DNA of 64,000 bases from Marinifilum flexuosum. Lineage in GTDB: Bacteria > Bacteroidota > Bacteroidia > Bacteroidales > Marinifilaceae. The notes below the pieces were generated by a model. That model did no database searches. It was not told the DNA's origin and saw only the letters and a program-made list of their open reading frames with translations. Position numbers and translations under genes: made by a program. Below are positions 46,486 to 53,922 of the stretch, piece after piece. The stretch is from the NCBI RefSeq assembly GCF_003610555.1, contig NZ_RAPQ01000008.1:248001-312000 (forward strand), written 5' to 3'. Every line of letters starts with the position of its first letter. The first letter of the stretch is position 1.

Positions 46486-48426
46486 TTACTTGTATGAACG
46501 TTGTGTCAATTCTACAGTTTCAAACACTAAATCTTCCTTATGCAATACAGGCTCTTGGTTTTCTCCTTTGTACTCCCAAGCTGATACATAAGTGAAGTTG
46601 TCATCGTCACGTTTTGCTTCGCCTTCCTCAGTTACTGATTCTTCACGATAGTGACCACCACAAGATTCGTTACGATTCAAAGCATCACGAGCCATCAAAT
46701 CACCCAATTCAAGGAAATCTGCTACACGACCTGCTTTCTCCAATTCGATATTCATTGCATCGAAATCACCAGGAATACGTACGTTTTTGTAGAAATCAGC
46801 TTTGATTTTAGCAATCTCTTCGATAGCATATTTCAAACCTTTCTCGTTACGTGCCATACCTACATAATCCCACATGATGTTTCCTAAACGCTTGTGGAAA
46901 GAATCTACCGACTTATCACCTTTAACATTGTAAAGTCTTTGTAGACGTTCGTTAACAGCTTTCTCTTTTTTATCAAACTCAGGGTGATTTACATCGATAC
47001 GAGGAGTCTGAATTTCGTCAGCTAAGTAATCACCAATAGTATATGGCAATACGAAGTAACCATCAGCCAAACCTTGCATCAAAGCAGAAGCACCAAGACG
47101 GTTACCACCATGATCAGAGAAGTTAGCTTCACCAATTGCATATAAACCAGGAACAGTAGTCATCAAGTTATAATCAACCCATGTTCCACCCATTGAATAG
47201 TGGATTGCAGGATAGATCTGCATTGGCTCTTTGTAAGGATCTACGTCAGTAATCTTTTCGTACATCTGGAATAAGTTTCCATAACGAGCTTCGATTACAT
47301 CCTGTCCTAATCTTTCGATAGAATATTTAAAGTCAAGGTAAACGGCTTTTCCTTCAGCGTTAACACCGAAACCAGCATCACAACGCTCTTTAGCAGCACG
47401 AGAAGCAACGTCACGTGGTACTAAGTTACCGTATGATGGGTATCTTCTCTCCAAATAGAAATCACGATCTTCATCAGCGATATCATTTGGTCCCATTTCA
47501 CCTTTTTGCAATTTAATTGCATCTTCTTTTTTCTTTGGAGTCCAAACACGACCATCGTTACGAAGTGATTCAGACATCAAAGTTAACTTAGATTGTTGCT
47601 CACCGTGAACAGGAATACAAGTTGGGTGAATCTGTACGAAACATGGATTTCCAAAGAATGCACCGTTCTTGTAAGCTTGCCATGCAGCACCTCCGTTACA
47701 ACCCATAGCGTTGGTTGAAAGGAAGAATACGTTACCATAACCACCAGTTGCAATTACAACTGCGTGAGCTCCGTGACGCTCAACCTCACCAGTAACCAGG
47801 TTACGAGTGATGATACCACGAGCTTTTCCATCAACAGTAACAATGTCAAGCATTTCGTTACGTTCGTGCATTTCGATCTTACCTTGTCCGATCATGCGGT
47901 TCATAGAAGCGTAACAACCTAATAATAGCTGCTGTCCGGTTTGACCACGAGCATAGAAAGTACGGCTTACCAATACACCACCGAATGAACGGTTAGATAG
48001 AGTTCCACCATACTCACGTGCAAATGGTACACCTTGAGCAACACATTGGTCGATGATGTCACCACTTACCTCAGCCAAACGATATACGTTTGCCTCACGT
48101 GCACGGTAGTCACCACCTTTAATTGTATCATAGAACAAACGATAAATAGAGTCATTATCGTTCTGATAGTTTTTAGCAGCGTTAATACCACCCTGAGCAG
48201 CAATAGAGTGAGCTCTACGACCTGAATCCTGGTAGCAAAATGCTTTTACGTTGTATCCCATCTCTGCCAAAGAAGCGGCAGCAGATCCCCCGGCCAAACC
48301 GGTACCTACAACGATAATATCTAATTTTCTCTTATTCGCAGGACTAACTACTTTAATAGCAGCTTTGTGTTTCGACCACTTTTCAGCTAATGGTCCGGCT
48401 GGAATTTTTGAATTTAATACTGTCAT
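46486..48426 (-). CDS. sdhA: Succinate dehydrogenase/fumarate reductase flavoprotein subunit
   Basis: The 646-residue catalytic subunit has the FAD dinucleotide site [20 protein letters not shown], the His of the covalent-FAD region in [13 protein letters not shown], the active-site segment [11 protein letters not shown], and the late [18 protein letters not shown]. It is longer than E. coli SdhA, as is usual for the Bacteroidota/epsilon type. It is the middle gene of sdhCAB; 20 bases separate it from sdhC. Confidence 0.95.
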   Translation of the reverse strand: MTVLNSKIPAGPLAEKWSKHKAAIKVVSPANKRKLDIIVVGTGLAGGSAAASLAEMGYNVKAFCYQDSGRRAHSIAAQGGINAAKNYQNDNDSIYRLFYDTIKGGDYRAREANVYRLAEVSGDIIDQCVAQGVPFAREYGGTLSNRSFGGVLVSRTFYARGQTGQQLLLGCYASMNRMIGQGKIEMHERNEMLDIVTVDGKARGIITRNLVTGEVERHGAHAVVIATGGYGNVFFLSTNAMGCNGGAAWQAYKNGAFFGNPCFVQIHPTCIPVHGEQQSKLTLMSESLRNDGRVWTPKKKEDAIKLQKGEMGPNDIADEDRDFYLERRYPSYGNLVPRDVASRAAKERCDAGFGVNAEGKAVYLDFKYSIERLGQDVIEARYGNLFQMYEKITDVDPYKEPMQIYPAIHYSMGGTWVDYNLMTTVPGLYAIGEANFSDHGGNRLGASALMQGLADGYFVLPYTIGDYLADEIQTPRIDVNHPEFDKKEKAVNERLQRLYNVKGDKSVDSFHKRLGNIMWDYVGMARNEKGLKYAIEEIAKIKADFYKNVRIPGDFDAMNIELEKAGRVADFLELGDLMARDALNRNESCGGHYREESVTEEGEAKRDDDNFTYVSAWEYKGENQEPVLHKEDLVFETVELTQRSYK

Positions 48427-48446
48427 AACCGTTTAAATATTAACAA

Positions 48447-49103
48447 TTAAGCAAAAAAGTGTAAATACAAAGGAATAATAATGAATCCGCCAGAGATAAT
48501 AATTGCGTAGATGTAACCCGCTTTTTCCAAACGTGCTCTCCAAATAATATTACTCATTCCGATAGATTGGAATGCTGACCAGAAACCGTGAGCCAAGTGT
48601 AATCCCAATAAGATTGCACCAACTACATAAAGACCAGTGTATACCAGGCCTGTTGATCCATTAGTAAATAGGTTTTTTACCAATTGATAATCGTCATGTA
48701 CATTTCCTTGAATCTGAATTGGCACGAAGAAATGCATCAAGTGCATTGCAATGAAAACCAACACAAGACCACCCAAAACAAACATGTTTCTTGAAGACCA
48801 GGTACTGCTGTTACCCAAGTTCTGCGAAGCATACTTTTGAGGACGAGCCTTCTGGTTTTGCAATGTCAAGATGATTGCATAGATGATGTGCACGATAAAA
48901 CCACCAAATAAAACTGGCTGTAAACCAAAGCGGATTACCGGCATTGCCATAAAGTGTGCTCCTGCATTAAATAACTCTCCTGTGCTATCAAACATCAAGA
49001 AGGAGTTCAAGATCAAGTGCACCAACAAAAATAGCACAAGGAAAAGACCTGACAAACTCATTATCAACTTTTTCCCAATAGATGAACTTAAAAAACTGCT
49101 CAT
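48447..49103 (-). CDS. sdhC: Succinate dehydrogenase/fumarate reductase cytochrome b subunit
   Basis: The 218-residue protein has five membrane segments, the single-subunit diheme b558 type known from Bacteroidota and Wolinella, with no separate SdhD. Candidate heme His residues are in LVHLILNSF, HIIYAIIL, AMHLMHFF and LHLAHGF. It begins MSSFLSSSIGKKLIMSLSGLF and heads the sdhCAB operon. Confidence 0.92.
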   Translation of the reverse strand: MSSFLSSSIGKKLIMSLSGLFLVLFLLVHLILNSFLMFDSTGELFNAGAHFMAMPVIRFGLQPVLFGGFIVHIIYAIILTLQNQKARPQKYASQNLGNSSTWSSRNMFVLGGLVLVFIAMHLMHFFVPIQIQGNVHDDYQLVKNLFTNGSTGLVYTGLYVVGAILLGLHLAHGFWSAFQSIGMSNIIWRARLEKAGYIYAIIISGGFIIIPLYLHFFA

Positions 49104-49157
49104 AAGTTTAAAGATTTAATTAGACTGTTTATTATAAGCTTTTACTATAATTCCTTG

Positions 49158-49189
49158 CAAATGTAGACGCTCCCCATGGCTGAAACAAT
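49158..49189 (-). promoter_or_regulatory. sdhCAB promoter
   Basis: On the minus strand the -7 box reads TACATTTG (plus 49158-49165), with a TTGT at about 19 bases upstream as a partial -33 box. The expected leader is about 50 nt. The rest of the gap 49190-49491 is AT-rich with nothing else seen. Confidence 0.6.
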
Positions 49190-49491
49190 ATTTAGGAACA
49201 TATACAATTTATTTAGATTGATTCTAGGATAATCCTATGATTCAGGTTTTTAGAAAATTAGAATTATAAAACTAGGTATAATTCTAACTATAAACCAATT
49301 AAGGAATATTTTCCGTAATGATTTTTTTCAAAACGATGCAATTTATTAAATATTTGTATGTTATAGAACAAGCTTTTTTGATATTCTACTAATTTAGAAT
49401 GTCATTAAAACTTGTAAAAAATTGTTTTATCCGATAAGAATACAATTTGCTCTTTTGCTGCGTGTTACTTGTTGAAATTTCAAATTTACAT

Positions 49492-50283
49492 ATGGATCAG
49501 TATTTAGAACTGGAAAATTGCCGATTACGATTCAGAGATAATGGGAAGGGAAATACAGTCGTTCTTCTTCATGGATATCTTGAATCTGTAGAGACATTCG
49601 AAACTTTTGCCAATGATCTTTCTCGATTGGCCAGAGTAATTACCGTTGATTTACCAGGGCATGGATCCTCAGAGTTAAAAAGCGATTCTTGTAGTATCGA
49701 TCAGATGGCCGAGGCTGTTAATCAATTAGCTGAACATTTGAATTTGGAGCGAATCAATATCATTGGACACTCCATGGGAGGATACGTGGCATTGGCTTAC
49801 GCAGATTTATTCACCGAAAAACTGGAAAGCTTTTGCTTGTTTCATTCAACGCCAAATCCGGATACCGAAGAGAAAAAAGCCAATAGGCAAAAAGAAATTG
49901 AACTGGTGAAAAAAGGGAAGAAGGAACTGATTTGTAAAACCAGCATTCCTAACACTTTTTCGAATAGTAATCTGAAAAAGTTTGCACACGAAATAGATCG
50001 AATCACTCAAATTGCTTGTAATACTTCAGATGTTGGAATTATTGCTGCCTTAGAGGCTATGATGAATCGCCCCGATAGAAATCATGTAGTAAAAGAACTG
50101 GATATGCCCAAGGTGAGTATCATTGGGAAAATGGATAATTTTATTCCTTTTCAGGTGGCAGGACAAATTGCCAAAGAGAATAATTTAACTCCTTTGGTAT
50201 TGCAAACATCAGGACATATGGGATTTATTGAGCAAAGACAAGAATGTTTGCGTGAGATTTTCAGGATTATTTATGAGTGTTGA
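49492..50283 (+). CDS. Alpha/beta hydrolase
   Basis: The 263-residue protein starts at the ATG at 49492 (MDQYLELENCRLRF). The upstream TTG at 49447 would add an unsuitable hydrophobic tail. Family marks are VVLLHGYLESVETF, DLPGHGSSE, the nucleophile elbow GHSMGGYVALA (Ser about 96), the acid in IGKMDNFIPF, and the His in SGHMGFIEQ. This is the general MenH/esterase-like lid type. The substrate is unknown. Confidence 0.87.
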   Translation: MDQYLELENCRLRFRDNGKGNTVVLLHGYLESVETFETFANDLSRLARVITVDLPGHGSSELKSDSCSIDQMAEAVNQLAEHLNLERINIIGHSMGGYVALAYADLFTEKLESFCLFHSTPNPDTEEKKANRQKEIELVKKGKKELICKTSIPNTFSNSNLKKFAHEIDRITQIACNTSDVGIIAALEAMMNRPDRNHVVKELDMPKVSIIGKMDNFIPFQVAGQIAKENNLTPLVLQTSGHMGFIEQRQECLREIFRIIYEC

Positions 50284-50286
50284 TCC

Positions 50287-50417
50287 TTAACCACTAAGGA
50301 TAAAGAAGTACTTCACAAAGGAACACGAAGTAAAAGGAATAAAAAAAGTCTCACAAAAGAACTATAAATTCCTTTGTAAGACTTCGTGAAAAACCTTAGT
50401 GTGTACTTTGTGGTTAA
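50287..50417. repeat. Imperfect inverted repeat between convergent genes
   Basis: ttaaccac-taagg ... cacaaaggaa on the left (from 50287) pairs with ttcctttgtaag ... ccttagtg ... gtggttaa on the right (to 50417), with some unpaired bases. The RNA of either flanking gene could fold it. It may be a terminator-like hairpin or a small MITE-like insert. Confidence 0.6.
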
Positions 50418-52151
50418 CTACTTTTCTCCATAAAGCAACTCATATTCTTTTTTACTTGCTGTGGCATGCCATTTTGCAGGAAGTACTTTCCAGTTGTTGT
50501 CGCACTCAATATCAACCGTTCCCTTTTCTTCTATCCATTTCATCAGGTAGTAACGAAGATCTTTGGTAGTTGAGTTAATCAATCTACTGGTTAATTCTTC
50601 TTTCGTTAGGCCAGAACCTTCGGTAAGGTGATTACCGCCGCCATTTCCACGATAAGAATTTAAAGCAACTCGGTAGGTTTTGTTTTCATCGAATTTTTCA
50701 CCCGAACTCATTCCCGAGATCTTGATTCGATTGCCATATGATTTTGAAACATCAACGGTGTAATCAATTCCTTCGGCCGAATCGTAATTGAAAAACATGG
50801 TGGTTAGTCGGCTGCCTTTATCCGTAGTTGAAATGTATAGCATCGGATCCTTTGCCGATTTCATTTGCTGAAACCAGTTGTTGTAGCTAAACTCCAGAAA
50901 ATCTTTAATCTCTTTCCCGGTAAGATTCATGGTGTATAACAAATTCTCAAATCGATACAGCTTAAACAGGTCACGTACCTGTAGTTCTCCAGAGTCAATT
51001 GTAGCATTGAAAGATAAAGGTGCAGCAAATGAAATGTCTGCATCAGCCAAATCCATTTGAATGTTCTGAATTAAATCGATGAAAGGAGAATCGCCAAACA
51101 TGGCATCTTTTGTTGAAATGCTTGTTTTAAAACTACCTACTTCTCTGGAAACATATGCTTCTACCTCTTTAAACAGGGGTGTGAAGTGATCAGCATATTC
51201 TTTCGATTTTTGTACATCAGCAATCTTTACCAAATTTGGTTTTAAAGTTTTATCGTAGGAGTTCTTTTCATTGTTCCAGTTTAAATCAACCACAACTTCG
51301 GCCAAAAATTTAGCTTTGCTTTTGGGGTTGATCACCAAAACTTTTTCCTTATCAATGTTTTCGAACCAAGCGATTTGTTCATGATGATCGTGTCCGCAGA
51401 TTACCATATCGATACCTGGAACTTGTTTGGCAACCAGTATAGAAGCATTTTCATGGCTCATTTCATTTTCATGCTCTTCTCCAGCGCCCGAGTGGAATAA
51501 TCCAACTACAAAATCAGGCTGTTCTTTTTCCTGAATGATTTTCATCCACTTTTGTGCCGATTCAAGCATGGGTTCGAAATGCATTCCCGACCAAATTTTC
51601 TCTGGCAACCATTTCGGAATTGCAGGGGTGATTAAACCCAAAACTGCAATTTTCACACCTTGTTTTTCGATTATGGTATAAGGTTGGAAATATGGTTTGC
51701 CATCTGCGTTTTTAACTGCATTGGCTGCCAACCAAGGAAAGGCAAATTCCTTTACCACTTTATCGTATACGGCATGTCCTGGCTCAATGTCATGATTTCC
51801 AACTGTAGCTGCATCGTATCCCATGTAATTCATTACATCGGCACAAATGTGTTTGGTTTCTGTTTTTTCGAAATTCGAATAGTAAACCAAAGGATCGCCT
51901 TGCAGGATATCGCCATTGTCAAGCAAGATTACTTCAGCATCAGCATTTTTTCTTTGCTCGTTTACATACTCATAAACCTGAGCCAACGAGGTAGAAGTTT
52001 CTCGTTCGTTAACCAAATCGTAAGGAAATAGTGCTCCGTGAACATCACTGGTTCCGTATATTTTTAATTGTAATTGTTCTGCTTTTTTTTGTCCACATGC
52101 CGAAATCATCAGCATGATAATTGTGGCATAAAAGATTGATTTTAGTTGCAT
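50418..52151 (-). CDS. Lipoprotein 5'-nucleotidase / cyclic phosphodiesterase family
   Basis: The 577-residue protein starts at the ATG at 52151 (MQLKSIFYATII). The earlier frame start (52211) lacks the lipoprotein signal at its N-terminus. The lipobox is MISAC. The metallophosphatase domain carries GTSDVHGALF, NGDILQGDPL, VGNHDIEPGH and GHDHHEQIA, and the C-terminal 5'-nucleotidase domain carries YRFENLLYTMNL and NSYRGNGGGNHL. These enzymes (UshA/CpdB-like) release phosphate and nucleosides from nucleotides outside the cytoplasm. It precedes the DUF1289 gene by about 80 bases on the same strand. Confidence 0.9.
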   Translation of the reverse strand: MQLKSIFYATIIMLMISACGQKKAEQLQLKIYGTSDVHGALFPYDLVNERETSTSLAQVYEYVNEQRKNADAEVILLDNGDILQGDPLVYYSNFEKTETKHICADVMNYMGYDAATVGNHDIEPGHAVYDKVVKEFAFPWLAANAVKNADGKPYFQPYTIIEKQGVKIAVLGLITPAIPKWLPEKIWSGMHFEPMLESAQKWMKIIQEKEQPDFVVGLFHSGAGEEHENEMSHENASILVAKQVPGIDMVICGHDHHEQIAWFENIDKEKVLVINPKSKAKFLAEVVVDLNWNNEKNSYDKTLKPNLVKIADVQKSKEYADHFTPLFKEVEAYVSREVGSFKTSISTKDAMFGDSPFIDLIQNIQMDLADADISFAAPLSFNATIDSGELQVRDLFKLYRFENLLYTMNLTGKEIKDFLEFSYNNWFQQMKSAKDPMLYISTTDKGSRLTTMFFNYDSAEGIDYTVDVSKSYGNRIKISGMSSGEKFDENKTYRVALNSYRGNGGGNHLTEGSGLTKEELTSRLINSTTKDLRYYLMKWIEEKGTVDIECDNNWKVLPAKWHATASKKEYELLYGEK

Positions 52152-52232
52152 CTTAATTGGCTTGTTTTTTTGTGATTTGAATAAGGTGCGTAAAATAATA
52201 AAAAAGAACAAATACTGAATGGACTGGAATAT

Positions 52233-52427
52233 CTATCGAAAGAATACGCCTGAAGAGGTATCTGGAGCATTGGTTCTTTTTTTGGCTTTTTCTAGTACCT
52301 CTTTCTTTTCATTATCGTTGTAAAGCGACCAGTTTCCAATTTCTTCTGTAGTTCGCTGGCATCCAAAACATACGCCGTTGCTGTCTTGTCGACAAATTTT
52401 AATACATGGTGATTTTATTTCTTCCAT
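52233..52427 (-). CDS. DUF1289 small cysteine protein
   Basis: The 64-residue protein matches DUF1289: SPCIKICRQD (Cys8, Cys12), then VCFGCQRTTEEIGNWS (Cys20, Cys23), a likely small zinc or Fe-S knuckle. It is short, as the family is. The function is unknown; members occur next to many genes. It lies upstream of the nucleotidase gene on the same strand and may be in its transcript. Confidence 0.85.
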   Translation of the reverse strand: MEEIKSPCIKICRQDSNGVCFGCQRTTEEIGNWSLYNDNEKKEVLEKAKKRTNAPDTSSGVFFR

Positions 52428-52505
52428 AGCTTAGTTTGTTTATTTAAATTCATTACAAATAAAGATTAAAAAGTCTTTTTTTCAAAATGGGAGCTTGAAT
52501 TTATC

Positions 52506-52944
52506 CCAAAGAAAAATCCCGAACTTCGTTAAGTCCGGGATTTTCTCTAACCACTATTTACTAACCTAAATCTAATCTATGAAAAAACTTCTCTGTTTTG
52601 TACATTACAAATGTAGGGTAGAAGTGTGCTAAATGGTTTGAATAAAAGTTAATGAAACTTAAAAGAGATGAGAATATTGTGATTCAGACTGCGGTGCTCT
52701 GCACCTAATTAAAAATACAATTGTATAGTTCTATAAATACTGCGCAGCTCTGCTGCTTTACCAGTAAAATGTTTAGGTACGGAGTACCGGAGTATTTGTA
52801 GAAAATTAGAATAAGTGGGAATGAGGTACAGGGTACCGTGGTGTTTAAATTGTATGAATACCTTGGTTTGAAATCCGAGCCAAAGACTAAATACAGCACG
52901 GACTATTTCCATTTGCTCTGCTTTAGATTAGGGCAGAATATATT
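52506..52944. repeat. 438-bp tandem unit 1
   Basis: This first of three tandem units covers 52506-52944; the period to the next is 439 bases. It contains small RNA C (minus strand) and a complete four-hairpin element at 52693-52837 (ggtgc-tct-gcacc, gcagc-tct-gctgc, ggtac-gga-gtacc, ggtac-agg-gtacc). Confidence 0.9.
52508..52602 (-). ncRNA. Small RNA, family copy C
   Basis: The -7 box TACATTTG lies on the minus strand at plus 52608-52615, part of a 15-bp dyad (tacatt-aca-aatgta). The transcript of about 95 nt passes the 29-nt core (plus 52547-52575, identical to copy B). It ends in the stem aatcccg-actt/aagt-cgggatt (52515-52542), followed by a T run. No coding frame is seen. Confidence 0.75.
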
Positions 52945-53382
52945 CCAAAGAAAAATCCCGGACTTGCAAGTCCGGGATTTTCTCTAACCACTATTTACTA
53001 ACCTAAATCTAATTCTATGAAAAAACATCTCTGTTTTGTACATTACAAATGTAGGGTAGAAGTGTGCTAAATGGTTTAAACAAAAGTTAATGAAGCTTAA
53101 AAGAGATGAGAATATTGTGATTCAGACTGCGGTGCTCTGCACCTAATTAAAAATACAATTGTATAGTTCTATAAATACTGCGAAGCTCTGCTGCTTTACC
53201 AGTAAAATGTTTAGGTACGGAGTACCGGAGTATTTGTAGAAAATTAGAATAAGTGGGAATGAGGTACAGGGTACCGTGGTGTTTAAATTGTATGAATACC
53301 TTGGTTTGAAATCCGAGTTGAAGACTAAATACAGCACGGACTATTTCCATTTGCTCTGCTTTAGATTAGGACAGAATATATT
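52945..53382. repeat. 438-bp tandem unit 2
   Basis: Nearly identical to unit 1 along its whole length. The four hairpins are at 53131-53143, 53182-53194 (the first stem is changed to gaagc), 53214-53226 and 53263-53275. It contains small RNA D. Confidence 0.9.
52947..53040 (-). ncRNA. Small RNA, family copy D
   Basis: Same layout as copy C: -7 box at plus 53046-53053, 29-nt core at 52984-53012, and a perfect 12-pair terminator stem at 52954-52979 followed by T on the minus strand. Confidence 0.75.
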
Positions 53383-53384
53383 CC

Positions 53385-53479
53385 AAAGAAAAATCCCGAA
53401 CTTGCAAGTCCGGGATTTTCTCTAACCACTATTTACTAACCTAAATCTAATTCTATGAAAAAAACATCTCTGTTTTGTA
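53385..53479 (-). ncRNA. Small RNA, family copy E
   Basis: Same layout: -7 box at plus 53485-53492, 29-nt core at 53422-53450, and terminator stem at 53392-53417. It differs from D mainly by one added A in the poly-A tract and one change in the terminator. Confidence 0.75.
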
Positions 53480-53673
53480 CATTACAAATGTAGGGTAGAA
53501 GTGTGCTAAATGGTTTAAATAAAAGTTAATGAAGCTTAAAAATGTTGAGATTGATATTACGGTGCGCTGCACCTTGATTAAATTTCTAATGTGTAGTTCT
53601 ATAAATATTTCGCAGCTCTGCTGCTTTATTTTTCCAAAGGAGTTAGGTGCCGTGCATTTTGGAATTTATAGAT

Positions 53674-53717
53674 TGTAAATCCATTTACTTCAGAATCCCT
53701 GATTGCAAATCAGGGAT
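53674..53717. repeat. Second small palindromic repeat, copy 1
   Basis: gattgtaaatcc is followed by a 10-pair hairpin atccctgatt-gca-aatcagggat at 53695-53717, then agctt. The same block recurs at 53856-53913. Confidence 0.75.
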
Positions 53718-53855
53718 AGCTTGAGAATTTTAGGTACGGAGTACCGTAATATTTATAGAAAATTCACATGAAATGAAAGAAGGTACAGCGTACCGTAATC
53801 TTTAGATTGTATGAGTGTCTTGTGTTAAATCCCGAGGCAAAGGATAATTTCAGTA

Positions 53856-53913
53856 TTTAAGGATTATAAATCCTTTTTCTCCACAATCCCTGATTGCAAA
53901 TCAGGGATAGCTT
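53856..53913. repeat. Second small palindromic repeat, copy 2
   Basis: aaggatt-ata-aatcctt followed by a T run, then the same 10-pair hairpin at 53886-53908 and agctt. It lies right after the stop of the helicase gene, so it may also end that transcript. Confidence 0.75.
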
Positions 53914-53922
53914 AAATGTTGA

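Larger units (their letters stand above)
53383..53912. repeat. 438-bp tandem unit 3, diverged and with an insertion
   Basis: Its first part, with small RNA E, keeps the sequence of units 1 and 2. The rest has diverged. The four hairpins are at 53561-53573, 53612-53624, 53733-53745 and 53782-53794, with an extra segment of about 85 bases between hairpins 2 and 3. Confidence 0.85.

Noticed and set aside
52709-53350. Two nearly identical 67-residue frames on the minus strand
   Set aside because: They lie in the hairpin-rich part of the 438-bp units, have no start signal, and are broken in the third unit.
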